33,432 nt of DNA from Chitinophagales bacterium (lineage in GTDB: Bacteria; Bacteroidota; Bacteroidia; Chitinophagales; Chitinophagaceae). The stretch lies in NCBI GenBank assembly GCA_026936105.1, contig JAIXKI010000021.1, forward strand, positions 1 through 33,432, in the 5' to 3' direction. Made by a program: the position numbers and the translations under genes. The notes beneath the pieces are model-generated. The model was not told where the DNA came from. It did not search any database and saw nothing but the letters and a program-made list of their open reading frames with translations. Every line of letters starts with the position of its first letter. The first letter of the stretch is position 1. Shown piece after piece: positions 7,423 to 15,547 of the stretch.

Positions 7423-8361
7423 TTAATTATCGGAAGGATTTCTGCCACCGGAAAGCAAAAACAAAACGGCCATACGTACGGCAACGCCGTTTTCCACCTG
7501 CTGCAATATGATTGATTGCTTGCTGTCTGCAACATCACTGTCCAGTTCCACACCCCGGTTGATGGGTCCCGGGTGCATGATCACAATATCTTTTTGCAGG
7601 TTATCAAGCATGCGCCTGTTGATACCATAAGCAAGGCTGTATTCACGAAGTGATGAAAACAAAACCTGGTTTTGCCTTTCTAACTGAATGCGCAGCACAT
7701 TTGCCACATCGCACCATTCCAGAGTTTCTTTAAGATCATAACTGACCTCCACATTCAAAGCCCGGCTGATATATTTCGGTATCAAAGTGGGCGGCCCGCA
7801 AACAGTGACTTCCGCTCCCATCTTTTTCAGCAAATAAATATTGCTTTGTGCCACCCTGCTGTGCATGATATCACCGATAATGGCCACTTTGGTTCCTTTC
7901 AGTTTGCCGGTCTTTTCAGTTATGGAAAAAGCATCAAGTAATGCCTGGGTGGGGTGCTCATTGATGCCATCGCCTGCATTCACAATGGCAGCAGGGATAT
8001 GTTGTGCCAGAAAATGCGGAGCGCCGCTGGCGCTGTGGCGCATCACCACCATGTCCACTTTCATGGAAAGGATATTATTCACTGTGTCCAGCAGTGTTTC
8101 CCCTTTTGCAACGGAAGATGAAGAGGCCGTAAAATTGATTACATCGGCGCTTAATCTTTTTTCTGCTAGTTCAAATGAAATACGGGTGCGGGTGGAGTTT
8201 TCAAAAAAAAGATTGATGATTGTCACATCCCTTAGGGATGGCACTTTTTTAATAGGCCTTTGCAGTACTTCTTTAAATTGTGATGCAGTACTTAAAATAG
8301 TTGAAATATCTCCGGGAGTGAGGTCTTTAATGCCGAGGAGATGTCTGGTGGATAGTTGCAT
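7423..8361 (-). CDS. pyrB: Aspartate carbamoyltransferase, catalytic subunit
   Basis: PyrB makes carbamoyl-aspartate from carbamoyl phosphate and aspartate, the committed step of pyrimidine synthesis. The 312 residues include the carbamoyl phosphate site FFENSTRTR (52-60), HPTQ (136-139) and the aspartate-binding HPGPINRG (263-270). No pyrI regulatory-chain gene is present next to it. The gene lies 23 bases after pyrR, so it is very likely cotranscribed with it. Confidence 0.96.
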   Translation of the reverse strand: MQLSTRHLLGIKDLTPGDISTILSTASQFKEVLQRPIKKVPSLRDVTIINLFFENSTRTRISFELAEKRLSADVINFTASSSSVAKGETLLDTVNNILSMKVDMVVMRHSASGAPHFLAQHIPAAIVNAGDGINEHPTQALLDAFSITEKTGKLKGTKVAIIGDIMHSRVAQSNIYLLKKMGAEVTVCGPPTLIPKYISRALNVEVSYDLKETLEWCDVANVLRIQLERQNQVLFSSLREYSLAYGINRRMLDNLQKDIVIMHPGPINRGVELDSDVADSKQSIILQQVENGVAVRMAVLFLLSGGRNPSDN

Positions 8362-8384
8362 TAAAGGTCAAAGATAAAGGAAAA

Positions 8385-8894
8385 CTAATACAAAACGACT
8401 TCCGCTTTTTTCCACTCCACTTTTACTTTTTGGGAAACGATCGAATCAATGGCTTTCCCTACATAGTCCGGCTGAATCGGGAACTGGCGACTGAGCCTTC
8501 GGTCTATCAGGACACAAAGCTCCACTTTCGCAGGCCTCCCGAAATCGAGCAAGGCATCCATGGCCGCCCGTATGGTCCTTCCGGTATATAACACATCATC
8601 TATCAGGATCACATTTTTATTCTCTATGGGAAAAGTTATATCCGTATGATTGGCTTTGTGTAATTCTTTTCTGATGTCATCACGGTAAAAAGTGATATCC
8701 AGTTTTCCATACTGGATCCTTTTTCGGGGTAACAGCTTCTTTACTTCCGAAACTATCTTATCGGACAAAAAGATTCCCCGGGGTTGAATACCGATCAATA
8801 CCGTATGCTCAAGATCTATATGGTTTTCCAGTATCTGGTGAGCCAGGCGCCGGATAGTGATGGCAAGTTGCCGGGAACTAAGTATGGATTTCAA
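8385..8894 (-). CDS. pyrR: PyrR-type uracil phosphoribosyltransferase/regulator
   Basis: The 169 residues match the PyrR family, with the PRPP-binding motif VILIDDVLYTGRT (95-107) and the N-terminal IGIQPRG loop (34-40). The start is a TTG at 8894; there is no in-frame ATG near it, and the N-terminus lines up with PyrR from this codon. In Firmicutes PyrR binds pyr mRNA and causes attenuation. In the 94-base leader here I see neither a PyrR-binding hairpin nor a terminator, so regulation by that route is not supported. Uracil phosphoribosyltransferase activity is the safer call. It is followed by pyrB after 23 bases. Confidence 0.9.
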   Translation of the reverse strand: MKSILSSRQLAITIRRLAHQILENHIDLEHTVLIGIQPRGIFLSDKIVSEVKKLLPRKRIQYGKLDITFYRDDIRKELHKANHTDITFPIENKNVILIDDVLYTGRTIRAAMDALLDFGRPAKVELCVLIDRRLSRQFPIQPDYVGKAIDSIVSQKVKVEWKKAEVVLY

Positions 8895-8988
8895 GATTTT
8901 TTTTATAAAATAAGAAGCTGTGATGAATATTTATGTTATCTGTTTAGAAAAGAAAGTATGACGATATTTTAAATTATTGAAATAATCA

Positions 8989-9570
8989 TTAATCTTCTCC
9001 GCCCATGCTGAGCGTATATCGAACACCCAGTTGAAAAGTACTTGCTTTCAGGCTGCCCCGCTGGCTATCTTTTTCAATATCAGATATTCCTATATTATAT
9101 CTTCCATAGAAACCCAAACCGGATAGAAGATCATATGCAGCAGTGATCGCCCAACTATTATTTGCTTTTCTGATCTCATTTTTCAAATCTGTTGTATTAT
9201 TTCCAAATTTAAGTTTTGCATTTAATAAAGAACCGAATTGAGGACCGGTTGCCAGGCTGATACCCTTTTCAAAATTGTACCGGAACAGAAGGCAAAAATT
9301 AAGATAATTCAATTTATAGATCTTATCACTGCTGCCGGTTCCCGATTTAGAGCCTTCTCCGGAATAAGAAGCTTCCGGCTGCAAAGCAAAATCGCCAAAC
9401 AAAGGCACCTGGTAAAACACTCCTAAGTGCATGCTGGCTTTGCTTTTACTGTTTTGTATCTCGCTTCCTCTCATGCTTGAGATATTCAGGCCTCCGTTCA
9501 CACCGAGCTGGCCATGGGCTGCTACTGCAAATAATGAGAGCCACAAAGCAGAAAACACTACTTTTCTCAT
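8989..9570 (-). CDS. Outer-membrane beta-barrel (porin family) protein, copy 1
   Basis: Starting at the ATG at 9570, the protein has 193 residues with a clean signal peptide (about 1-20, ending AAHGQ). An in-frame ATG at 9585 adds five residues and cannot be excluded. The mature protein opens with LGVNGGLNIS and alternates beta strands with aromatic belts (FRYNF, YGRYNIG, LGVRYTLS), like the 8-stranded PorT/OmpX-type barrels. It is clearly related to the next gene upstream, so a tandem duplication is likely. The function is unknown; small barrels of this kind may be structural or act as narrow channels. Confidence 0.82.
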   Translation of the reverse strand: MRKVVFSALWLSLFAVAAHGQLGVNGGLNISSMRGSEIQNSKSKASMHLGVFYQVPLFGDFALQPEASYSGEGSKSGTGSSDKIYKLNYLNFCLLFRYNFEKGISLATGPQFGSLLNAKLKFGNNTTDLKNEIRKANNSWAITAAYDLLSGLGFYGRYNIGISDIEKDSQRGSLKASTFQLGVRYTLSMGGED

Positions 9571-9585
9571 AACAGTCAGTTTCAT

Positions 9586-9806
9586 TTAAAAAGGGAGATA
9601 AATATAAAATAAATTTAAATCCAAAGAACAAACAATAGCAGCTATAGTAAAAAAACATTCAGGCCTCGAAAGAGGAGTTTATCAATTTGGAAGCCTCCTG
9701 ATCTTTCCGCCATTTTCATCTGGCTCATTATTTTATATTAAAAGAACTGAACTTATAAATAAAAAAGCTGCCCGCCGGACAGCTTCTCCAAATAAAATAT
9801 CAAATA
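9586..9806. other. Intergenic region between the two barrel genes
   Basis: Apart from the terminator at 9761-9785, this 221-base stretch is AT-rich. A small CCTC-GAAA-GAGG hairpin lies near 9664-9675. No clear -33/-7 pair was found for the downstream barrel gene. Confidence 0.4.
9761..9785 (-). terminator. Terminator of barrel gene copy 2
   Basis: On the minus strand AAGCTGTCC pairs with GGGCAGCTT around the loop GGC (one mismatch), followed by T-rich sequence. It lies 22 bases past the stop codon of the gene ending at 9807. The two barrel genes are therefore probably transcribed separately. Confidence 0.7.
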
Positions 9807-10391
9807 TTATTTCTTTCCGGCTATGGAACTGATATTGTAACGGAGGCCAATCTGTATGGTGCTTGACTTAACATCAACATCCGACTCATCAACAATATTT
9901 GCCAATCCCAGATTGTAACGGGCATAAAATCCGAGTCCTGCCGGTAGATCATATCCCGCCGTAAGGGCCCATGCAAAATTTCCGCCTTTGAAAGTATCTT
10001 TCGCATCATAAGAATCACCATCTTCTTTTTCTTTGGCAGACAACAAAATACCATACTGGGGTCCTGTTGCCAGATTGAAGCCGCCCTGGAAATTGTAACG
10101 GAACAATGCAGCAAGATTCAAACTTCCCAAATTATAGCTGCCGCTACTGCCGTCACCACTAACCTTTGCCCCTTCAGCAGAATAAGCCACTTCCGGCTGA
10201 ACTGAAATACCATTAGATACAGGGATCTGATAAAATGCTCCAAAATGGAAACCGACCTTACTTTTAAAATTTTCATTTATGTCATCGCCATGAAATCTGG
10301 AAATATTTAGACCGGCATTTACGCCAAACTGGGCATGAGCTGCAATCACTAATGAGGTGGAGAGCAGCAGAGAGAAGAGGATCTTTTTCAT
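9807..10391 (-). CDS. Outer-membrane beta-barrel (porin family) protein, copy 2
   Basis: This 194-residue protein has a signal peptide (about 1-20, ending AAHAQ) and a mature part that opens FGVNAGLNIS. It shares with its neighbour the strand motifs LFRYNF, LATGPQ(Y/F)G, YDL.[AS]GLGFY.RYN and the closing LRYNIS/VRYTLS strand. The loops differ: this copy has an acidic stretch KEKEDGDSYDAKD. The family is a small PorT-like barrel of unknown role. It has its own -7 box (10417-10424) and its own terminator. Confidence 0.83.
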   Translation of the reverse strand: MKKILFSLLLSTSLVIAAHAQFGVNAGLNISRFHGDDINENFKSKVGFHFGAFYQIPVSNGISVQPEVAYSAEGAKVSGDGSSGSYNLGSLNLAALFRYNFQGGFNLATGPQYGILLSAKEKEDGDSYDAKDTFKGGNFAWALTAGYDLPAGLGFYARYNLGLANIVDESDVDVKSSTIQIGLRYNISSIAGKK

Positions 10392-10416
10392 TTAAATTGT
10401 TTTTTTGGTGATGGCG

Positions 10417-10424
10417 CAAACATA
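10417..10424 (-). promoter_or_regulatory. -7 box for barrel gene copy 2
   Basis: TATGTTTG on the minus strand matches TAnnTTTG exactly, 26 bases upstream of the ATG at 10391. The predicted leader is about 20 bases and A-rich. Confidence 0.4.
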
Positions 10425-10532
10425 GAAAACAATTTCAATAGATCATAACTTCCTCTATATATAAAATCTTAAAAGAGAAGAAATCACATTTTTTTATGAA
10501 ATTTTACGAGCCCCTGATTATAAATAAGCTGG

Positions 10533-12164
10533 TCACTTATCGGCCATAAAAGGATATTTGTAGTCAACCGGAGGGCTGAATGTTTCTTTAATATTCCTCG
10601 CACTCAGCCAGCGATACAAATTCAGAATGCTTCCCGCCTTATCATTAGTGCCGCTGGATCTGGCTCCGCCGAATGGCTGCTGCCCCACCACTGCACCTGT
10701 CGGTTTATCATTTACATAAAAATTACCCGCCGCATTTCTTAGCTTATTAGTGGCCAGTTCTACCGCTGCCCTGTCTTGTGCAAATACAGATCCTGTCAAC
10801 CCATAAGGTGAAGTGTTATTCACCAGGTCAAGTGTTTGTTCAAAACGGTTGGCAGGATAAATATAAACAGTCAGCACCGGCCCGAAGATCTCTTCGCACA
10901 TGGTCACGTATTTCGGATCCCTGGCTTCGATGACTGTCGGCTGAATGAAATATCCGTCTTTCTTGTCACATTTCCCGCCTGCCCAAACCTGAGCTTTCGG
11001 ATCTTTCTTTGCATTGTCAATATATCGTTTGATGTTATCAAAACTCTTTTCATCAATCACTGCATTGATGAAGTTGGTAAAATCTTCAGGATTACCCATC
11101 TTGAAGCTTTTTACACCGGCAATCAGTTTCTTTTTCACTTCATCTGCCAGGTTGGAAGGGATGTAGGCTCTGGAAGCAGCAGAACATTTCTGTCCCTGAA
11201 ACTCAAAAGCGCCGCGAAGCAAAGCGGTGACCAATGCATCCACATCCGCACTTTTATGCGCTACCACAAAATCTTTACCACCCGTCTCCCCTACGATCCT
11301 CGGGTAAGACCTGTACATTGCCATATTCTTGCCGATGGTTTCCCACATATTATTGAACACGGCTGTGGAGCCTGTAAAATGAACTCCCACAAAATCGCGG
11401 TGATTAAAACATACTCTTCCCACAGTCGGGCCATCTACAAAGATCAGATTGATGACACCATCGGGCAAGCCAGCTTCTTTTAATATCTTCATGAACATCT
11501 GTGCCGAATAAATTTGGGTATTGGCACATTTCCATACCACAACATTTCCACACATGGCAGCAGAGGTGGGCAAGTTACCCCCGATAGAAGTAAAATTAAA
11601 GGGAGTTATGGCCAGAACAAACCCTTCCAATGGACGATACTCCAGGCGGTTGTGCATGCCCGGGCCGCTTATCGGTTGCTGCTTATAGATCTCACTCAGG
11701 AAATGAACATTGAAACGAAGGAAATCAATTAACTCACAAACCGCATCTATCTCTGCCTGGAAAATATTTTTACTCTGCCCAAGCATGGTGGTTGCATTCA
11801 TGTATGGCCGGTACTTGGTGGCCATCAGGTCCGCTGCTTTCAAAAATATATTCGCCCGGTTTTCCCAACTCATGTTCGCCCACTCTTCTTTGGCTGCCAA
11901 AGCCGCATCTATGGCCTGGCGAACATGTTTCTCATCACCGGCATTGAAATAACCCAGCGTATGTTTCAGATCATGCGGAGGATGAATGGCTTTCTTTTTA
12001 TTGGTACGCACTTCTTTACTGCCGATATACATGGGCACATCAATCTGCTGCTTCTTTAGTTCGGCTAAAACTTCTTTTAATCTTTTACGTTCTGCAGAAC
12101 CGGGTGCATAGTTAAGTACCGGTTCATTTGCAGGCATCGGGTAAGAAAATGTTCCAAAGCTCAT
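10533..12164 (-). CDS. pruA: L-glutamate gamma-semialdehyde dehydrogenase (P5C dehydrogenase)
   Basis: PruA oxidises glutamate-gamma-semialdehyde (from pyrroline-5-carboxylate) to glutamate with NAD, the second step of proline breakdown. The 543-residue length fits the stand-alone single-domain enzymes. The catalytic Cys is C327 in FQGQKCSAASR and the general-base Glu is E293 in VGETGGKDF. The NAD-binding region includes ITPFNFTSIGG (186-196). No proline dehydrogenase gene (putA/prodh) is in the window. The gene lies 62 bases after prfB on the same strand, with its own -7 box in the gap. Confidence 0.95.
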   Translation of the reverse strand: MSFGTFSYPMPANEPVLNYAPGSAERKRLKEVLAELKKQQIDVPMYIGSKEVRTNKKKAIHPPHDLKHTLGYFNAGDEKHVRQAIDAALAAKEEWANMSWENRANIFLKAADLMATKYRPYMNATTMLGQSKNIFQAEIDAVCELIDFLRFNVHFLSEIYKQQPISGPGMHNRLEYRPLEGFVLAITPFNFTSIGGNLPTSAAMCGNVVVWKCANTQIYSAQMFMKILKEAGLPDGVINLIFVDGPTVGRVCFNHRDFVGVHFTGSTAVFNNMWETIGKNMAMYRSYPRIVGETGGKDFVVAHKSADVDALVTALLRGAFEFQGQKCSAASRAYIPSNLADEVKKKLIAGVKSFKMGNPEDFTNFINAVIDEKSFDNIKRYIDNAKKDPKAQVWAGGKCDKKDGYFIQPTVIEARDPKYVTMCEEIFGPVLTVYIYPANRFEQTLDLVNNTSPYGLTGSVFAQDRAAVELATNKLRNAAGNFYVNDKPTGAVVGQQPFGGARSSGTNDKAGSILNLYRWLSARNIKETFSPPVDYKYPFMADK

Positions 12165-12193
12165 AATATTGATTTTTTAAAAATTTCCGGATA

Positions 12194-12201
12194 CAAAGTT
12201 A
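12194..12201 (-). promoter_or_regulatory. -7 box for pruA
   Basis: TAACTTTG on the minus strand is an exact TAnnTTTG match in the gap between prfB and pruA. It would start a transcript about 25 bases before the pruA ATG, so pruA need not depend on prfB readthrough. The -33 element is not obvious. Confidence 0.4.
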
Positions 12202-12226
12202 CTGAAGCTGCAATGATCAGAATCTT

Positions 12227-13319
12227 TTAATCCACTGTTTCTTTCGACTGCATCAGATATGCTTTGATAAAACTATCCAGTTCTCCGTCCAGAACAGGCT
12301 GCACATTCCCGGTTTCATAATCGGTACGGTGGTCCTTTATCATTTTATAAGGATGCAGAACATAACTTCTGATCTGGCTGCCCCACTCTATCTTTCTCTT
12401 GCTTGCATTGGCGGCGTTTTTCAACTCTTCTCTTTTTCTCAACTCTTCTTCATATAATCTACTCTTAAGCATCTTTAATGCTTTTTCCCTATTCTCTCCC
12501 TGTGTTCTTGCCTGCTGGCATTCTACAATGATTCCCGTAGGAATATGTTTCAGCCTCACCGCAGTTTCCACTTTGTTTACATTCTGTCCTCCTTTGCCGC
12601 CGCTGCGATAAAATTCCCATTCCAGTTCGGAGGGATTGACTTCAACTTCTATGGAATCATCCACCAGAGGATAAACAAACACAGAAGCAAATGAAGTGTG
12701 CCGTCTGGCATTGCTGTCAAAAGGTGAAATGCGCACCAGGCGATGAACACCACTTTCTGCTTTCAGAAAACCGTAAGCAAAAGGGCCGTCGAATTGCAGA
12801 GTGCAGGTTTTTATTCCGGCTCCATCTCCCCATTGCCAGTCCAGTTCTGTCACTTTCCAGTCCTGCTTTTCTCCATACATGCGGTACATGCGTGCCAGCA
12901 TTTCCGCCCAGTCCTGGCTTTCCGTGCCGCCGGCTCCAGAATTGATTTGCAGCACAGCGGGCAATTCATCTTCAGGCTGATTCAATGTGCATTTAAACTC
13001 CGCATCATCCATCATCTGTAATGCCCTGTCATAAGCGGATCTTGTCTCCTCTTCTGTTGCATCTCCTGATTTCCAAAAATCAAATAACACGGCAAAATCT
13101 TCCAGTGCAGTTTCCACCTGCTCGTACAGCTTCACCCAATATTCATTTTGCTTGATATTCCTGAGGATATCTGCGGCTCTTTTGCTGTCATCCCAGAAAC
13201 CGGGACTCATTGACAATTGTCTGTCTTCTTCAATTTTAAAACGCCTGCTGGCGACGTCAAAGAAACCTCCTTATCCCGTCAAGGCGGGACCGCAGATCTT
13301 TAAGTTGTTCCTGTGTCAT
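12227..13319 (-). CDS. prfB: Peptide chain release factor 2, with programmed +1 frameshift
   Basis: RF2 recognises UAA and UGA and triggers peptide release. The gene starts at the ATG at 13319, reads 20 codons ([10 protein letters not shown], ending RRFL), and reaches an in-frame UGA at 13259-13257. A +1 shift on CTT-T restores the frame: the protein goes on [12 protein letters not shown] and runs to the stop at 12227, giving 363 residues, close to the 365 of E. coli RF2. In the completed protein the SPF stop-recognition tripeptide lies near 198-200 and the catalytic GGQ near 243-245. A call that begins at 13216 would use a TTG codon and lose the regulatory N-terminus. A -7 box lies at 13328-13335. 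Confidence 0.96.
13256..13271 (-). promoter_or_regulatory. prfB: prfB programmed +1 frameshift site
   Basis: On the minus strand the order is AGGAGG (13271-13266), a three-base spacer TTT, the slippery codon CTT (13262-13260), the stop UGA (13259-13257) and a following C. This is the same arrangement and spacing as in E. coli (AGGGGG-TAT-CTT-TGA-C). When RF2 is scarce, the ribosome pauses at the weak UGAC stop. The internal Shine-Dalgarno then pushes it forward by one base, so RF2 controls its own synthesis. Confidence 0.95.
13274..13289 (-). repeat. Short palindrome just upstream of the prfB frameshift signal
   Basis: TCCCGCCTTGACGGGA on the coding strand can form a 5-base-pair stem (TCCCG with CGGGA). 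It lies two bases before the internal AGGAGG. It encodes normal-looking RF2 residues (SRLDG), so it may be only a coding coincidence. Confidence 0.4.
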
Positions 13320-13327
13320 AACGTGTG

Positions 13328-13335
13328 CAAAGATA
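13328..13335 (-). promoter_or_regulatory. -7 box for prfB
   Basis: TATCTTTG is an exact TAnnTTTG match. Only eight bases separate it from the ATG at 13319, so the transcript would have a leader of about 1-4 bases. No TTG sits at normal spacing upstream. Confidence 0.4.
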
Positions 13336-13532
13336 CTTGAAATATTCAAGGAATCAGTCTTGAAAAAGCTAAGGAGTTCAATACCCCGGTAATAATTTTC
13401 TACAGCCACATTTTTAAAACTCCCTTTAGAAGCATCAAAACAATTTCAAACACAGTTGAAAACTATTCCCTGATAATTTTCCATCCTGATACAATTATTC
13501 ACTAACTTTCTGCCACACCAAAACTTTCTACC

Positions 13533-14696
13533 ATGAGAAAAATGATCTTATTATTTATCATTCTTCCCTTGTTTTCTCTTTCTCAAAAACCGGGAAAATT
13601 TGATGGCCTTAATATGAACCTGGGAAACCTGTACCGGCTCAGTGATGCAAAGACAAGATCCATAAGCCCTGAAAACCTGACAGGAGAACCGGGTAAAGGG
13701 GGTATGGCCACTTTAGAAAACGGATCTGCCCGTAACAGTGCACGGGATCTTGGACAGGGATGGAAAGTAAATCCTTTCATTGTCATCAAACCGGGAGAGA
13801 CCTTTACTATGGCAGACATTACCGGACCCGGCGCCATACAACATATCTGGATGACCCCGACAGGCAACTGGCGATATTCCATTTTTCGCTTTTATTGGGA
13901 TGATGAGAAAGAGCCGTCGGTGGATGTACCTGTAGGAGACTTTTTTGGTGCCGGATGGGGGTCCTATGCACATCTTAATTCATTGGCGGTGACCGTAAAT
14001 CCGGGATCTGCCTTCAATTGCTACTGGCCCATGCCTTTCCGGAAAAAATGCAGGATCACCATGACCAATATAAATACGGAAAGCATGGTTTTGTATTACC
14101 AGATAGATTACACGCTTACCGATGTTCCGGATGATGCTGCATATTTTCATGCTCAGTTCAAAAGGCAAAAACCGGTGAATGGCGGGATAGACACCCTGGT
14201 AAATAACATTACGGGCAAAGGGCATTATGTCGGCACTTATCTCGCCTGGGGAGTACACAACAATGGATGGTGGGGAGAAGGTGAAATAAAATTTTATATG
14301 GATGGCGACACAAAATTCCCGACGATCAATGGCACCGGCACCGAAGATTATTTCTGCGGTTCATATGATTTTGATACAAAATCAAAAAACAGTTCGGGTG
14401 TGGAAGAAACCCGCTACACTGAATTCTCCACTGCCTATGCAGGCCTGCCACAGGTGATCCGCGGTGACGGTCACTACAACGTAATGCAACGATTCGGAAT
14501 GTACCGCTGGCATATCATGGACCCGATACGTTTTGAAAAAAACCTGACGGTGACCATACAGGACCTGGGATGGAAGAGCGGAAGCAGATACCTGGTACAG
14601 CAATCAGACATCAGTTCGGTCGTTTACTGGTACCAGACAGAACCGCATCGTCCTTTCCCCAAGCTCCCTTCGAAGGATGAACTGGAAATAAATTGA
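13533..14696 (+). CDS. Glycoside hydrolase family 172 (DUF2961) protein
   Basis: This 387-residue protein has a signal peptide (about 1-17). The mature part matches the DUF2961/GH172 family: an N-terminal RSISPENLTGEPGKGG segment, then GPGAIQHIWMT, PVGDFFGAGWG and the hallmark GTGTEDYF near residues 270-277. Characterised GH172 members act on fructose dianhydrides or arabinofuranosides as trimers of double jelly rolls. The substrate here is not known. It is the first of a run of plus-strand genes; no sugar transport or SusCD genes lie beside it. TAACTTTC at 13503-13510 is a weak -7 candidate. Confidence 0.85.
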   Translation: MRKMILLFIILPLFSLSQKPGKFDGLNMNLGNLYRLSDAKTRSISPENLTGEPGKGGMATLENGSARNSARDLGQGWKVNPFIVIKPGETFTMADITGPGAIQHIWMTPTGNWRYSIFRFYWDDEKEPSVDVPVGDFFGAGWGSYAHLNSLAVTVNPGSAFNCYWPMPFRKKCRITMTNINTESMVLYYQIDYTLTDVPDDAAYFHAQFKRQKPVNGGIDTLVNNITGKGHYVGTYLAWGVHNNGWWGEGEIKFYMDGDTKFPTINGTGTEDYFCGSYDFDTKSKNSSGVEETRYTEFSTAYAGLPQVIRGDGHYNVMQRFGMYRWHIMDPIRFEKNLTVTIQDLGWKSGSRYLVQQSDISSVVYWYQTEPHRPFPKLPSKDELEIN

Positions 14697-14737
14697 ATGT
14701 CTTTTAACTGTTGAAAGAATTTAAGTCGCTATCTGCT

Positions 14738-14745
14738 TAGATTTG
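14738..14745 (+). promoter_or_regulatory. -7 box directly before the DUF3667 gene
   Basis: TAGATTTG is an exact TAnnTTTG match ending five bases before the A of the ATG at 14750. Transcription would begin at or near the start codon itself. A TTG at 14711-14713 lies 24 bases upstream of the box, slightly longer than usual. Confidence 0.45.
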
Positions 14746-14749
14746 CCAC

Positions 14750-15448
14750 ATGCCGGTTTGCAGCAATTGCGGATACGAAGGAACAGGGAAGTTTTGTTCT
14801 GCATGTGGTCAGTCATACAATGTGAAGCGGGTTACTCTATCATCCATCATCAGGGAGGTCATTCACACATTCACCCATTTTGAGAAGGGTTTTGGCTACA
14901 CCTTAAAAGAACTGATCGTACATCCGGGTATCATACAAAAAAATTACCTGGAAGGCCGGAGAAAAAGTTATCAGAAACCATTTTCAATGTTCTTTATCTG
15001 TGCCACCTTAGCGGGCCTTGCTATTTATTGGATCAGCCAACCTGCTCACTTGAATGTCACGGCATTCGAAAAAACAAGAGAACATTTTTACCGCCACTAT
15101 TTTGTGATATTCCAGTCAGTGATGGTTCCCTTTTATGCGTTGATCACCTGGATCGCTTTTCACAGTAAGAAATTCAATTATGCCGAAGCGTTGATCTTAT
15201 TTGTCTATGCACTATCCTTTTTACTTTTACTTACCATCCTTACGAATGCCATTGACATTATTCCTCACCGGTTTGAAACGTACTATATAGAAATACCTTT
15301 GATGGCAGGTTATATGATCTGTACCAATCTGAATTTCTTCAACAAATCTCAAAAATGGGTAGTGATGCTGAAAAGCGTAACCGTATTATTGGCCGGGTGG
15401 CTGACATCCAACCTGATCACAACACAAGTGATACACCAGATGATGTAA
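14750..15448 (+). CDS. DUF3667 membrane protein with N-terminal zinc ribbon
   Basis: This 232-residue protein opens with a four-Cys ribbon: CSNC (C4, C7) and CSAC (C16, C19), followed by GQ.Y. The segment FEKGFGYTLKELIVHPG (about 44-60) is the DUF3667 signature. About five hydrophobic segments follow (roughly 80-100, 115-137, 145-168, 180-196 and 205-225), so it should sit in the inner membrane with its zinc ribbon in the cytosol. The function is unknown. A -7 box touching the start codon suggests a leaderless mRNA. Confidence 0.82.
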   Translation: MPVCSNCGYEGTGKFCSACGQSYNVKRVTLSSIIREVIHTFTHFEKGFGYTLKELIVHPGIIQKNYLEGRRKSYQKPFSMFFICATLAGLAIYWISQPAHLNVTAFEKTREHFYRHYFVIFQSVMVPFYALITWIAFHSKKFNYAEALILFVYALSFLLLLTILTNAIDIIPHRFETYYIEIPLMAGYMICTNLNFFNKSQKWVVMLKSVTVLLAGWLTSNLITTQVIHQMM

Positions 15449-15524
15449 CAAGAACGAATTCCCTTACTTATGCACACCGGCCATCTTAATAATTAAAATC
15501 AGGAATAATAAATAGGTTTTTTTA

Positions 15525-15532
15525 TAAGTTTG
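15525..15532 (+). promoter_or_regulatory. -7 box for the Crp/Fnr regulator gene
   Basis: TAAGTTTG is an exact TAnnTTTG match lying 15 bases before the ATG at 15548, giving a leader of about 10 bases. The region upstream is AT-rich without a clear TTG. Confidence 0.4.
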
Positions 15533-15547
15533 CCATAACTGAAAGTA

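Noticed and set aside
10836-11483. Plus-strand frame of 215 codons opposite pruA
   Set aside because: It is an antisense shadow of the highly conserved pruA gene.
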